This document shows positions 9,142 through 17,969 of a DNA stretch of 59,772 nt, piece after piece; the first letter of the stretch is position 1, and each line of letters opens with the position of its first letter. The DNA lies in assembly GCA_002425685.1 (NCBI GenBank), contig DIMS01000077.1, positions 1-59,772 on the forward strand, given 5' to 3'. Made by a program: the position numbers and the translations under genes. The DNA comes from Synergistaceae bacterium UBA5560 (GTDB taxonomy: Bacteria > Synergistota > Synergistia > Synergistales > Aminiphilaceae). Under the pieces are notes generated by a model that was not told the DNA's origin, ran no database searches, and worked only from the letters and a program-made list of their open reading frames with translations.

Positions 9142-12100
9142 GCCCGCCCCCCCTCGGAAGGACAGGGCGTCCATTCCGGACACGGAAGGGGCGTTTCGCG
9201 GATCTCCCCCCGGGAGAGGGTGAAACAGCTCACACGAAGGGGCGTTTCCCGAAGCATCCTCTCGCCTTCAGGAAGGCTTCCTTCGCAACGGTTCGCTCTT
9301 TCGGCCAAAAGGGTCGCAAAGATCTCACGGGTGGCGTTGTGACAGGAGAAGAGGAGAACCTGATGCTCCCGGGCGATCTCCAGGAGCACCTTCGCGGCCC
9401 CCAGGCGGCGCTCCTCGTCGAAACGCACGAGGAGATCGTCCAGGATCAGCGGAAGGGGCTCCGCCCGGAGACCGAACTGACGGGCCATGCCCAGGCGAAG
9501 GGCCAGGTAGGTCTGGTCCGCGAGACCGGAACTCCAGGCATCCTCTCCCCGGCGCGCCCCCGTGGCGCATTCCTCCAGCTCCACAGCGCCTCCCGCGGAG
9601 GTATCCCTGAGACGCAGGGCGTACCGGTCCCCCGTGAGCGTCCTCAGGAACCGGTCCGCATCGCGGATGACACCGGGCTGACGTTCCCGCTCGTGAATGC
9701 CCCGGGCTTCGTCGAGGCTGCGGCGACACAACACGACGGAAAGCCACTCCTTGACCGCCTCCCGGAGGGATGCGACGAGAGCCTGTCGCGCTTGGCGGAG
9801 TCGGGAACTGTTCTCGTCATGGGCCATGCGCTGCAATTCCGCGGCGACCTCCCCCGCACGACGGTGCGCCCCCGCACAGGATTCCTCCAGCGCGGCCACC
9901 CGGCGCTCCAGAAGATCCCGCTCCTGCTCCAGATCCAGGGGAAGTGCCGCCATCTCGTCCTCCAGAGAGGCAAGGGCGTCGAGGGAGCCGCCCAGGGAGA
10001 CCAGCACCTTCTCGTGCTCTTCCACCAGCCGTTCCAGCTCCAGGCGGCGCACCGTCTCGGCGGCGCAGGCGCGGAACGACTCCTCGTCGGTCGCACCTGC
10101 GAGGGCGAAGAGGCGGACCTGTTCGCTCCGCTTTCCTTCGAGGCGTTCTTCGCAGACGCAAAGAGCCGCACGTTCCTCCGCCAGGCGCTCCCGAAGCGCG
10201 TCGAGTTCTCTCGCGGCCTCCCGAACCTCGTCGGAGGTGCGTACAAGGAGATCCAGAGAGGACACGTCCGGTTTTTCGGGCACGGAAAGCCCACAGGCGC
10301 GGAGACATGCGGCAAGTCGATTCCGGAGGGTCTCCAGGTCCCCCCGAACCGCCGTCAGGGTCGTCTTCGCCTCGGTGATGCGCGTCGTCTCCCCCCGGCA
10401 GGCGTCGGCCTTGGCGACGAACTCGGGAAACCCCCCCGGTTCGAGGCGGGGCTCGAAACCCCGTTCACGCAACCATTCCCGCCAGCGCCATTCCCCGTCC
10501 TCGAGAAGTTTGCCCGCCGCGTGAACTTCTTCGTCGGCCTTGCGCATGCGCTCCAGCGCCCGTTCATAGGCGCCCTGGGCATCCTCCAGGGCCGCCTTGG
10601 CGGCACCGTAGTTCGCGAGGAGGGCCTCCTCCTCCTCAACGAGCAGGACCAACGCTTCGAGGCGTTCCGCATCATCCGGCGAAGGAAGCCCGCTTCCATC
10701 GGCAACGGCGCAGATCTGCTCCCGGATTCCCTCGGCGAGCGCCTCCTGTTCCGTCGCGTGGGCCTCCGCCTCCGCCACCTCCGCGCGCTTGCGTTCCGTC
10801 TGGGTTTTCCACTTGCGCTGCAGTTCCTCGTCGGCGCCGCCCTGGCGTTTCGCCAGAGCATAGAAGAGCGGCGCCAGGACGAACCCCACCACGGCGAGGA
10901 CGATCACCATGGGGTCGCGCTTGAGGAACCAGAGGAACGCCAGACCGAAGGCCCCCACGAGAACCGACACGGGAGCCCAGAGGGAAAAGAGGGCGTACCG
11001 TCCCGGCGTGTCCTGTTCGAGATTCGCCAGCTCCACCCGGAGGCGGTCCCGGTTTTCCCGGGCGAGACGCACCGCTTCGGCGATCCGGTCCCGCCTGCTG
11101 CAGAAGACCCGGAGCCGCGAAAGAGCCTCCTTGCGCTCTCCGAGCAGCTCCTCGTCGAGATCCTCCGGAAGGGGCACTTCGGCGAGACGCTCCCGTTTTC
11201 CCGCGAGCACCGCCTCGGCCTCCTCCACGTTCTCCCGGGATGCCCGAAAATTCTGTTCCGCAAGGCGTCGCCGTTCCCGTGCATCCCGGAGGGTCGCGTC
11301 GAAACGCTGCGCTTCCTGGATGGCGGGAAGGGAGAGGTCCACCCGGAAAAGGCGTGCATCGTTCCATCCGTCCCCGAGCTCCGCCAGATGCTCCGCGTGG
11401 CGCTTTTCGTCCTTACGGATCTCCACCTCCAGACGCGTCTCCGAGGCGAGGAGTTCCTGAAAGCGCCCGCGCTCGCCCCGGAGCGCCTCCACTGCCTCCC
11501 GGTGCTCCAGAAGAACCCAGGGGTATCGGTTCTGCAGCAGCGTCTCCCGCTCCTCGAGCCGGGAGACCCGCTCACGGCCCTCCCGGCAGGAAGCCTGCAG
11601 GGCGTCCGCTTCCTGAACAAGAACGTCGTACCGTTCGACCCCCCGCTCCGGAAAGGATCTCCCGCTCCGGATCTGCGCCAGTTTCTCCAGGGCCAGCTTC
11701 CGCTCCGTCCAGGGACGCCGGACCTTCTCCAGAAGAAGAATTCTGGCAAGCCGCTTCCGGGCGTCTCCGGCCTCCCCGGTCTCCCTCGCCACCTGCTGCC
11801 GCAGGCGTTCCTCCTCGTCCCGAAGGTCCCAGAAACGCCCCTCCTGCTCCGCCAGCCCGTGAAGCTCCTCCTCCACCTCCCTGAGGGATTCGAGCAGCTC
11901 GTTCACCCTGCCGCCGGTCCCTTTGCCGCGGCCGAAGCGATAGAACTCCCGCTGTTTCTCGGCAAGACGCTCCATGAGATCGGGAAGGCTGGCCACGCCC
12001 AGCCCTGCTCCGGCGGCGAAGAGCCTCCCCTGCACCGTCTCCTCCCGAAGGATCCGCGTTCCCTGGAGATCGGAGAGGCCCATGGCGAAGATGCTCTCGT

Positions 12101-12440
12101 AGCATCCCTGGTTCAAATGTCCCAGGAGAACGGACACGTTTCCCCCGGCGTCACCGTTGAGAAGCACCTTTCGGTCGTGCATTTCGAGGAGGTAGTCGCT
12201 GCCGTCCCGGGTGGAAAAGGCGAGCCGTCCCTGGCGGATCCGTCCGTGGACCGGTTCGTAGAGATTGCGCGAGGCCCTTCGGTCGGGAACGCCGAAGAGA
12301 GCGTAGCGGAAGAAATGCAGCAGTGTCGTCTTTCCGCTCTCGTTTTCTCCCACGAAAAGAACGAGATCTCCTTCGAGGGGATCCACCCCCTGCTCGTGGA
12401 GAATGCCGAAATCGGAGACGAAGAAGCGGGTGAAGCGCAT
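9138..12440 (-). CDS. Rad50/YhaN-like SMC-family ATPase with mid-protein membrane segments
   Basis: The 1100-aa product has a split ABC-type ATPase. The N-terminal Walker A is FVGENESGKTTLLHFFRYAL (about residue 30). At the C-terminus are the signature WSSGLADQTYLALRLG, Walker B LPLILDDLLVRFDEERR and the switch His in VLLFSCHNATREIF. Between them are some 900 residues of heptad-rich coiled coil. The middle (about residues 478-525) carries two hydrophobic segments (SLWAPVSVLVGAFGLAFLWF and VIVLAVVGFVLAPLFYAL), which suggests a membrane-attached hinge like that reported for YhaN-type proteins. It starts 2 nt after the nuclease gene and should form an SbcCD/Mre11-Rad50-like DNA end-processing complex with it. 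GGGAGGAGG in the upstream gene is the ribosome site. Its stop overlaps cobB. Confidence 0.85.
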   Translation of the reverse strand: MRFTRFFVSDFGILHEQGVDPLEGDLVLFVGENESGKTTLLHFFRYALFGVPDRRASRNLYEPVHGRIRQGRLAFSTRDGSDYLLEMHDRKVLLNGDAGGNVSVLLGHLNQGCYESIFAMGLSDLQGTRILREETVQGRLFAAGAGLGVASLPDLMERLAEKQREFYRFGRGKGTGGRVNELLESLREVEEELHGLAEQEGRFWDLRDEEERLRQQVARETGEAGDARKRLARILLLEKVRRPWTERKLALEKLAQIRSGRSFPERGVERYDVLVQEADALQASCREGRERVSRLEERETLLQNRYPWVLLEHREAVEALRGERGRFQELLASETRLEVEIRKDEKRHAEHLAELGDGWNDARLFRVDLSLPAIQEAQRFDATLRDARERRRLAEQNFRASRENVEEAEAVLAGKRERLAEVPLPEDLDEELLGERKEALSRLRVFCSRRDRIAEAVRLARENRDRLRVELANLEQDTPGRYALFSLWAPVSVLVGAFGLAFLWFLKRDPMVIVLAVVGFVLAPLFYALAKRQGGADEELQRKWKTQTERKRAEVAEAEAHATEQEALAEGIREQICAVADGSGLPSPDDAERLEALVLLVEEEEALLANYGAAKAALEDAQGAYERALERMRKADEEVHAAGKLLEDGEWRWREWLRERGFEPRLEPGGFPEFVAKADACRGETTRITEAKTTLTAVRGDLETLRNRLAACLRACGLSVPEKPDVSSLDLLVRTSDEVREAARELDALRERLAEERAALCVCEERLEGKRSEQVRLFALAGATDEESFRACAAETVRRLELERLVEEHEKVLVSLGGSLDALASLEDEMAALPLDLEQERDLLERRVAALEESCAGAHRRAGEVAAELQRMAHDENSSRLRQARQALVASLREAVKEWLSVVLCRRSLDEARGIHERERQPGVIRDADRFLRTLTGDRYALRLRDTSAGGAVELEECATGARRGEDAWSSGLADQTYLALRLGMARQFGLRAEPLPLILDDLLVRFDEERRLGAAKVLLEIAREHQVLLFSCHNATREIFATLLAERANRCEGSLPEGERMLRETPLRVSCFTLSRGEIRETPLPCPEWTPCPSEGGRA

Positions 12441-12442
12441 GA

Positions 12443-13819
12443 TCAGGCCTCCTCCCGAAGCAATCCGTCCAGAAGCATCGCCTCGGAAGCGCCGAAGATC
12501 TCCCGGATTTCCCCGGAAGAAAGAGAGGCGAGGATGTTCCGGATTTCCCGTCGCTCCCATCCCCGGGATTCCGGGTCCTCGGAAAGGAGACGCGTGAGCA
12601 GGGAGACATCCGGGCAGGCACGCATGTTTTCCAGAGAGCGCAGCACGTCCCCCACGAAATGATCGCCCCCGCGCAACTCCTCTACCGCTACGGAGGGAGC
12701 GGTGCGATCCTCCGGAGGAAGAAGCCAGACGCAATCGTCCCGCTCCGCCTCGCCGGCGTTGCAATGCGCCGCAAATTCCTCGCCGAGATTCTTGCGGAGA
12801 AGCGCTCCGTGCAGAGAGGTCCGCCCCTCGAAGCGAACCTGGAGGAGCGCCGTCCGTCCCTCCGCGTCCGCACGAACTGACTCCTTCAGTTCCGAAAGGG
12901 CACCGAGAAGCCGTTCCTCCGTCTCCATGGAAGAGAGATCGAGCGTGTGCCGGTACCGACGCACCGCGTCCACGGGGACGAACTCGCACTGCACGTGGCG
13001 GGAACCCGGGGTCAGGGTCACCGCGAAACATCCCCTGGGGCCGGTCTCGCCGCGCCTGCGGCTTTGAAACGTCCCCGGATAGGCCACGAAAGGCTCTCTT
13101 TCACGGAGGATTTCCCGTTCGTGCACGTGTCCGAGAGCCCAGTAGTCCATGCCGGCGACACAGAGGTCGTCGAGAGAGCAGGGAGCGTAGTTCTCGTGCC
13201 CGGCCCGCCCTCCCACGTTGGCGTGCAGGAGGCCTATGCGGAAAACGTCCTCGCCGGCGATCTCCGGCTCCTGGGCGGATGCGCGGAACTCCTCCACCAC
13301 GTTGCGCGTCACGTCCCTCCGGGGATAGCTGAAGCCGTAGACCCTGGCCACGACGCGTCCCTCGCGGAGAACGGGAAGACTCGTGACCTTCGGGCCGAAA
13401 CGGTGCACCGAAGGGGGCAGGTCCAGCCGCGCCTCCCACCCGGAAAGCGGATCGTGGTTGCCGTGCACCAGATAGGAGGCGATACCTCCCGCAGCGAGTC
13501 GCCGCAGCTGCTCGCGGAAATCAAGCTGCGACGCGAGGGTCCGGTCCTCGCTGTCGAACACGTCGCCGGCGAAGAGCACGAAGTCAACCCGACGCTCCAG
13601 CGCGAGTGTCACCAGATTCGCAAGCGCCTCGGAAGGAGCGTTCCGAAGACGTTCCGCCAGCCGCTCCGCCGCATTCCGCTCCCGGCTCCTTTCGGAGATC
13701 GCCGGACCATTTCCCGGACTGCCCAGGTGAAGATCGGCACAATGGATGAAGGTCACGGACCGCGACGAGGACCCCGCCTCGCACGTCGTAGGTGCATCGG
13801 GATCGGATTCCCAGGACAT
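12443..13819 (-). CDS. Mre11/SbcD/YhaO-like metallophosphoesterase (DNA repair exonuclease)
   Basis: The 458-aa product has all five calcineurin-like phosphoesterase motifs in order: HCADLHLGSP, FAGDVFDSED, LVHGNHDPLSG, GLLHANVGG and ALGHVHERE. These bind the two-metal centre of Mre11 nucleases. The C-terminal 150 residues probably contact the ATPase partner encoded just downstream, with a 2-nt gap. The family resects or cleaves DNA ends and hairpins. I chose the ATG at 13819 because the phosphoesterase domain begins about 25 residues later and the frame upstream is low-complexity; a GGAAGGTG/GGAG leader precedes it, though the spacing is not ideal. It is first in the operon that ends with the cobalamin genes. 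Confidence 0.88.
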   Translation of the reverse strand: MSWESDPDAPTTCEAGSSSRSVTFIHCADLHLGSPGNGPAISERSRERNAAERLAERLRNAPSEALANLVTLALERRVDFVLFAGDVFDSEDRTLASQLDFREQLRRLAAGGIASYLVHGNHDPLSGWEARLDLPPSVHRFGPKVTSLPVLREGRVVARVYGFSYPRRDVTRNVVEEFRASAQEPEIAGEDVFRIGLLHANVGGRAGHENYAPCSLDDLCVAGMDYWALGHVHEREILREREPFVAYPGTFQSRRRGETGPRGCFAVTLTPGSRHVQCEFVPVDAVRRYRHTLDLSSMETEERLLGALSELKESVRADAEGRTALLQVRFEGRTSLHGALLRKNLGEEFAAHCNAGEAERDDCVWLLPPEDRTAPSVAVEELRGGDHFVGDVLRSLENMRACPDVSLLTRLLSEDPESRGWERREIRNILASLSSGEIREIFGASEAMLLDGLLREEA

Positions 13820-14004
13820 GACTCCATTCACCTTCCTTCTCGTTTCTGTTCCTCCGGACAGAGCGCTCGGGCGACATACCGAAACGGACACGGTGGAAAC
13901 GGTCCGGCACCACAACTTCCACGGGAAAGGGGCACTCTGCGCACACAGCATATCATGAGGCGTTCCTTCTGTATGCCTGGAACACGTTACGAAAAGAGCG
14001 CCGC

Positions 14005-14027
14005 AAAAGGGAGGCCGGAGCCCCTTT
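14005..14027 (-). terminator. Probable terminator of the helical-repeat gene
   Basis: On the minus strand an aaagggg...cccttttg hairpin (6-bp stem extended by GC pairs) is followed by a short T-run about 50 nt beyond the stop at 14076. It is weak but correctly placed. Confidence 0.35.
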
Positions 14028-14075
14028 CACGACGCCCCGAACGGGCACCTGAAAAAACCGGGAACGAGAGGCGGT

Positions 14076-14768
14076 TCAGGAGAGGGACTTGAGAAGCTCC
14101 TCCGCGGCCTGGTGCAGGTCCCCGGTCTTTCCGTCCTCCCAGAACGTTCCCTGGATCAGGGGAAGACGTCTTTCGAGAAGGTCCTTCGCCTTGTCCTTCT
14201 CGTTCGCCGCCGCATAGGCCCGGGCGAGACAGAAGAGCGCGTAGGCCTCGGCGCTCGCCTGGGCATCCCGTTTCACGTAGGCCCGAAGGAGGGGGGTCTC
14301 CGGATCCTTACGCCCCGCGTCATCCACCCATGCGACAGTGAGCGTCTTGAAAGATTTTCCCAAGGCGTTCACGGCGTGCTTCACGTACAGCACGTCACCT
14401 TTTTTCGAACCGTGCTCCAGAATCGCCGCGAAGGCGGCGGTGCTGTAGGAAACACCGAGCCCTTCCTCGATTTCCTCCGACGCCGAAGACGATTCCACGA
14501 GATTGATGAGCAGCCGTTTGCCTATCTCGTAGTTGCCTCCGAGAAGATACGACATTCCCGCATAATACGAATACTTGACCTTCTCCTCCTGGCTGCATCC
14601 CGCCCTGGAAAAGAGATCCGCCGCCTCGGCGTACTGCTTGTTTTCGAAGGTTTCCCACGCAACGCGCGGGTCAACGATTCCTCAGGCAGCCCACGACTTC
14701 GCCGTCAACCCGAAAAGAAACACCATCAACAGCGCCGCAAGCCCACTCTTCCGACTTCCCCGTCCCAT
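14076..14768 (-). CDS. Exported helical-repeat (TPR-like) protein interrupted by one in-frame UGA
   Basis: A GGAGGTGCGGAA leader and an ATG at 14768 open a signal peptide (MGRGSRKSGLAALLMVFLFG, then LTAKSWAA). A UGA at 14684-14682 follows, and the same frame continues without a stop for 201 codons. The continuation starts GIVDPRVAWETFENKQYAEA and contains ADLFSRAGCSQEEKVKYSYY, YLLGGNYEIGKRLL and AEAYALFCLARAYAAANEKD. The alternating helices resemble tetratricopeptide repeats. No ATG/GTG/TTG lies between the UGA and the ATG at 14555, which would cut off the first repeats. The UGA could be a nonsense mutation, a sequencing error or a recoded Sec codon. A strong promoter lies upstream (14905-14933). 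The function is unknown. Confidence 0.6.
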
Positions 14769-14904
14769 TTCCGCACCTCCGCAGAAGGCATTCCGCTCTC
14801 GGATCTTTCCTCGCACGCCGCGACAGGAAAACGCGCCGTCACCTGAAAAAGAGACGTGCCGCCGGGACAATCGTCTTCTTTGTCGTGTCGTTGAGAGCGA
14901 CGCA

Positions 14905-14933
14905 AGTATAGTGACTCCTGCCGAGGAGTGCAA
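14905..14933 (-). promoter_or_regulatory. Sigma-70-type promoter for the interrupted helical-repeat gene
   Basis: On the minus strand: -35 TTGCAC (14933-14928), 17-nt spacer, -10 TATACT (14910-14905). The leader to the ATG at 14768 would be about 130 nt. Confidence 0.55.
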
Positions 14934-14980
14934 CGGAAATTTGCGGATCTGTGACAAAACAGGGGCAGCATCATCCCTAA

Positions 14981-15074
14981 GGAACCTCTGAAAAACGCCA
15001 CGCCGACCTCGAAAAAACGCGATGCGATCAAAATCGTGCGTGCGAGAGAGAGAAACCCTTTAATCAGGGCTTCC
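14981..15074. mobile_element. 94-bp MITE with IS5-like CTAA target duplication
   Basis: The element begins GGAACCTCTGAAAAA and ends with the reverse complement of GGAAGCCCTGATTAA, so its 15-bp terminal inverted repeats match at 11 positions. Both sides are flanked by CTAA (14977-14980 and 15075-15078), a 4-bp duplication of the YTAR type made by the IS5 subgroup of the IS5 family. There is no coding capacity, so a parent transposase elsewhere in the genome is presumed. Confidence 0.7.
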
Positions 15075-15212
15075 CTAAAACGGGACAGGAGAAATGTCAT
15101 CTGTTGTCATTCTCTACGAATGATGAGGCGCGATGTTTTTAAGCCTGAAGAAAGCGAAAAAGCGGCGATTCCGGACAGGGTGGTAAAAGAAGGGATAACG
15201 GCGGCAGAAGGG

Positions 15213-15244
15213 GCCGTCCCGGCACGATCACGCGCCGGGACGGC
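15213..15244 (-). terminator. Hairpin spanning the acyltransferase stop codon
   Basis: A perfect 11-bp stem (gccgtcccggc / gccgggacggc) with a 10-nt loop that contains the stop codon at 15228-15230. There is no T-run, so it may protect the mRNA 3' end or act in Rho-dependent termination. Confidence 0.45.
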
Positions 15245-17090
15245 TCTCTGCCTCGAGAAAGCCGAGCAGATCCTCCAGTGCCTCGTGAAGAGCTTCCTGG
15301 AGCGACGCGAGGGCGATTGGGTCGTGTCGCCACCCCGAGAGGAAAAGGTGAAAGCGGTCGGCATAAGAAAGATAGCGGAAACCGTAGCCGTCCTCCACGA
15401 CGGGTCCGAATCCGGCGAGACGGAGCCCGTCTGCCGCAGTGGTGCTGGTGGAGAAGGTGTTACGGCTCAGGGTACGCCACCCGAGGTCGTCGTAAAAGGC
15501 GGGGCGTTCCAGGGATTCGGCGGCGGCAACCTGAAGCAGGCCCCAGAGATGGCGGTCCACGCCGAACCCGGCCTTGCAGAGCCTCACCCGCTCCACGTGA
15601 CACACGGCGGCCTTTCTCAGGAGGAGGGCACATGTTCCCGCCTGGCTCTTTGCGGTGATCCGGGCGTTTCGTACCGCCGCGGCGTCGACAAAGGCAACCG
15701 ACGCGGACGTTACGGGGCGCATGGCCTCGGTACGGCCATGGAGAAAGCGACGGGTCATCACTGCCTGATAGGTGGTGCGACAGACGCCGAAAAGCCGCCG
15801 CTGGGCAAGCTGGAGCGCCAGCTGCACGAAAGCATCGGAACTCACGCCCGCCCGCTTGATCCGCTCCTTGCCGAAGGCATCGAAGGACCAGGCCCGGACA
15901 CACACGCTTCGGGAATGTTCCTCCACGACATGAAGAGCACGATGGACTTCTCCGAGAAGCTCCTCGTCGAAGGCGAAGCGGAGTTCCCGCAATGCGGGAC
16001 GGATGCCGCCGGAAGCACCTTTCCGGCGGGGGGCCTCCGTCGCGAGATGTGCCGCGAGACGGACCATGACGGATCCGTCCGTTCCGGCATGCTCCATGAC
16101 GATCCCCGCGCCACCGTCTGGAAAGACCACGAACTGCACGGACTTGTCGTACCAGCGGTTCACCGTCTCCCCGGCGAGGAGGGCCGCGCCGAGGCCGGAA
16201 AAGTCTTCCGGCACCGCGTCGTCGCAGCAGACCGCGAAGAGAGCCGTCTCGATGCTTTCGAGGAGCTCCTCGTTGCCCGGAATAGCCGCGAGACGCCGCC
16301 GCAAGGCGGCCCATCGTTCCCGGGGAAGAGCGGTGAGAACTCCGACGGGGAAGGTCGCCGGAATGGAACGACACCGTTCGTCGATGTCCCGGAAGGTCGC
16401 CGCCAGTTCGTCCGAACCACAACAAGAGCGCAACGAAGCGTCCGGGAGATCCACCCGAAAAAGACGCCCCCGGCGGAGCACCACCACGTGCTCCGCCGTT
16501 TTCCCGTTCCCGTCGGCGGCGAAACGGAGCACGTCCCTTGAAGCACAGGGAACACGGGTGGTCCCGAAGACCCGCCGGAACTGGGCCATGCAGAGCGGCT
16601 CTCCCCGCTCCATATCCGGAGGAAGCGATTCCTCAAGGATCTTTCTCCGAAAGGCGAGCGCACCGAGGACGAGGGAGGCCGCCCGGGAAGACCACTCCTT
16701 CTCCCGTTCCTCCAGGGCGTAGAACACCGAGGAGTGATTCACCAGGGAGTCCCGAAAGGAAAGATACATGTCCTCCCAGAAGGGTTCCAGCCAGTTGGGG
16801 ACATCCGGTCGGGACGCCCTCTCCACGAGGCGGCGCTGCAGCTCGCGGCCCGGACCCGTCGCCCCCGCGAACGCCTCCGTCGCCTCCGTGGTGGCGGCGA
16901 AGGCCCGGTCGTCCAGAAGAGGGCGTACCCATTCGAGATAGCGGCGGCACGTGTCGCCCAGGTCCGGAACGGGAAGACGGGGCAGGTTTTCCTGAAAGGC
17001 AAAGGTCCCCTCCGGAGCTTCCACGTGTTCCTTCCGCAGCGAAGCGGGCACGGGCTCGTGCACCCCATGCCCCTCTTCGTTTCGTTCCAT
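15228..17090 (-). CDS. Choline/carnitine O-acyltransferase family protein
   Basis: The 620-aa product is a full-length member of a family (PF00755) best known from eukaryotes, which transfers acyl groups between CoA and carnitine or choline. Visible hallmarks: the N-terminal ENLPRLPVPDLGDTCRRYLE, PNWLEPFWEDMYLSFRDSLV, the catalytic His in GIVMEHAGTDGSVMV, and the substrate-site region MTRRFLHGRTEAMRPVTSAS. No signal peptide is seen, so it should act in the cytosol. It starts behind AAAGGAGGG, 18 nt after the ABC permease gene, as last gene of a quaternary-amine import operon. That context suggests the imported amine is its acyl acceptor or donor. Whether it prefers choline, carnitine or another betaine cannot be read from the sequence. 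Confidence 0.87.
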   Translation of the reverse strand: MERNEEGHGVHEPVPASLRKEHVEAPEGTFAFQENLPRLPVPDLGDTCRRYLEWVRPLLDDRAFAATTEATEAFAGATGPGRELQRRLVERASRPDVPNWLEPFWEDMYLSFRDSLVNHSSVFYALEEREKEWSSRAASLVLGALAFRRKILEESLPPDMERGEPLCMAQFRRVFGTTRVPCASRDVLRFAADGNGKTAEHVVVLRRGRLFRVDLPDASLRSCCGSDELAATFRDIDERCRSIPATFPVGVLTALPRERWAALRRRLAAIPGNEELLESIETALFAVCCDDAVPEDFSGLGAALLAGETVNRWYDKSVQFVVFPDGGAGIVMEHAGTDGSVMVRLAAHLATEAPRRKGASGGIRPALRELRFAFDEELLGEVHRALHVVEEHSRSVCVRAWSFDAFGKERIKRAGVSSDAFVQLALQLAQRRLFGVCRTTYQAVMTRRFLHGRTEAMRPVTSASVAFVDAAAVRNARITAKSQAGTCALLLRKAAVCHVERVRLCKAGFGVDRHLWGLLQVAAAESLERPAFYDDLGWRTLSRNTFSTSTTAADGLRLAGFGPVVEDGYGFRYLSYADRFHLFLSGWRHDPIALASLQEALHEALEDLLGFLEAESRPGA

Positions 17091-17108
17091 GGTCGGCCCT
17101 CCTTTCGG

Positions 17109-17960
17109 CTAGCGCGTCGGCGGCTCCCAGCGCCTGGCGAGGTTCTGGGTGATGCGGTCGATGACGATGGCGAGGAGCACCACGCTGGATCCCGCCTCGA
17201 AACCGCGCCCCACGTCGATGCGGTTGATGGCGAGGAGCACCTCCTGCCCGAGACCGCGGGCGCCGATCATGGAAGCCACCACGACCATGGCGAGAGCCAT
17301 CATGGTGGTCTGGTTCACGCCGGCGAGAATGGAAGGCATGGCCAGGGGAATGCGCACCTCCCGGAGAAGCTGCCACCGGGTGGCTCCGTAGGCGAGGGCG
17401 GCCTCTTCCACCGCCTGGGGAACCTGACGAAGCCCGAGTTCGGTGAGGCGGATCACCGGCGGAAGAGCGTAGATGAGCGTGGCGAGCACCGCCGGAACCT
17501 TGCCGAGGCCGAAGAGCATCATGGCGGGGATGAGGTAGACGAAACTGGGCATGGTCTGCATGGCATCCAGAAGAGGCCGGAGGACGAGCGAGGCTCCCCG
17601 GCGCTCCGCCATGAGCACCCCCACGGGAACCCCCAGGATCAGGGCGAGGAACACCGCCGTGATGACCACCGAGAGCGTCTCCATGGCCATGGGCCAGAGG
17701 CCGAACATACCGATGGGGAAAAGAAGAAGGCCGAGGAAGATTCCCGCGAGAGGACGCCGGGTGGCATAGACACCCAGCAGCGCCACGGCGAGGAGTACCG
17801 ACCACCAGGGAAGCCAGATGAGAAAACGGTTCACCTTGAGCAGCAGGGAAAGGATGCCCATCGACACGGCGTCGAAGAAGACCGCGTGCTCCACCACAAG
17901 CCAGTCGATGAAGGAGTTCACCGCAGGTGCAACGTGATATTCGAGAGCTTTCGGAAACAC
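17109..17960 (-). CDS. Glycine betaine/carnitine/choline ABC transporter permease (ProW/OpuAB-like)
   Basis: The 283-aa integral membrane protein has about seven hydrophobic segments and the binding-protein-dependent permease signature EEAALAYGATRWQLLREVRIPLAMPSI (split EAA loop), followed by NQTTMMALAMVVVASMIGARGLGQEV, which is characteristic of the ProW/OpuA branch. I chose the GTG at 17960 because the ATAGGAG leader is 6 nt upstream; the GTG at 17966 would abut it. It lies 9 nt after the ATPase gene and pairs with the ATPase and the binding protein to import quaternary amines. Confidence 0.93.
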   Translation of the reverse strand: MFPKALEYHVAPAVNSFIDWLVVEHAVFFDAVSMGILSLLLKVNRFLIWLPWWSVLLAVALLGVYATRRPLAGIFLGLLLFPIGMFGLWPMAMETLSVVITAVFLALILGVPVGVLMAERRGASLVLRPLLDAMQTMPSFVYLIPAMMLFGLGKVPAVLATLIYALPPVIRLTELGLRQVPQAVEEAALAYGATRWQLLREVRIPLAMPSILAGVNQTTMMALAMVVVASMIGARGLGQEVLLAINRIDVGRGFEAGSSVVLLAIVIDRITQNLARRWEPPTR

Positions 17961-17969
17961 GGGCACCTC

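Noticed and set aside
9339..12662. Very long open frame (over 1100 codons) on the plus strand
   Set aside because: It is antisense to the Rad50-like gene. High GC with G/C-rich third positions keeps the opposite frame open. The product is low-complexity with no family features and no ribosome site.
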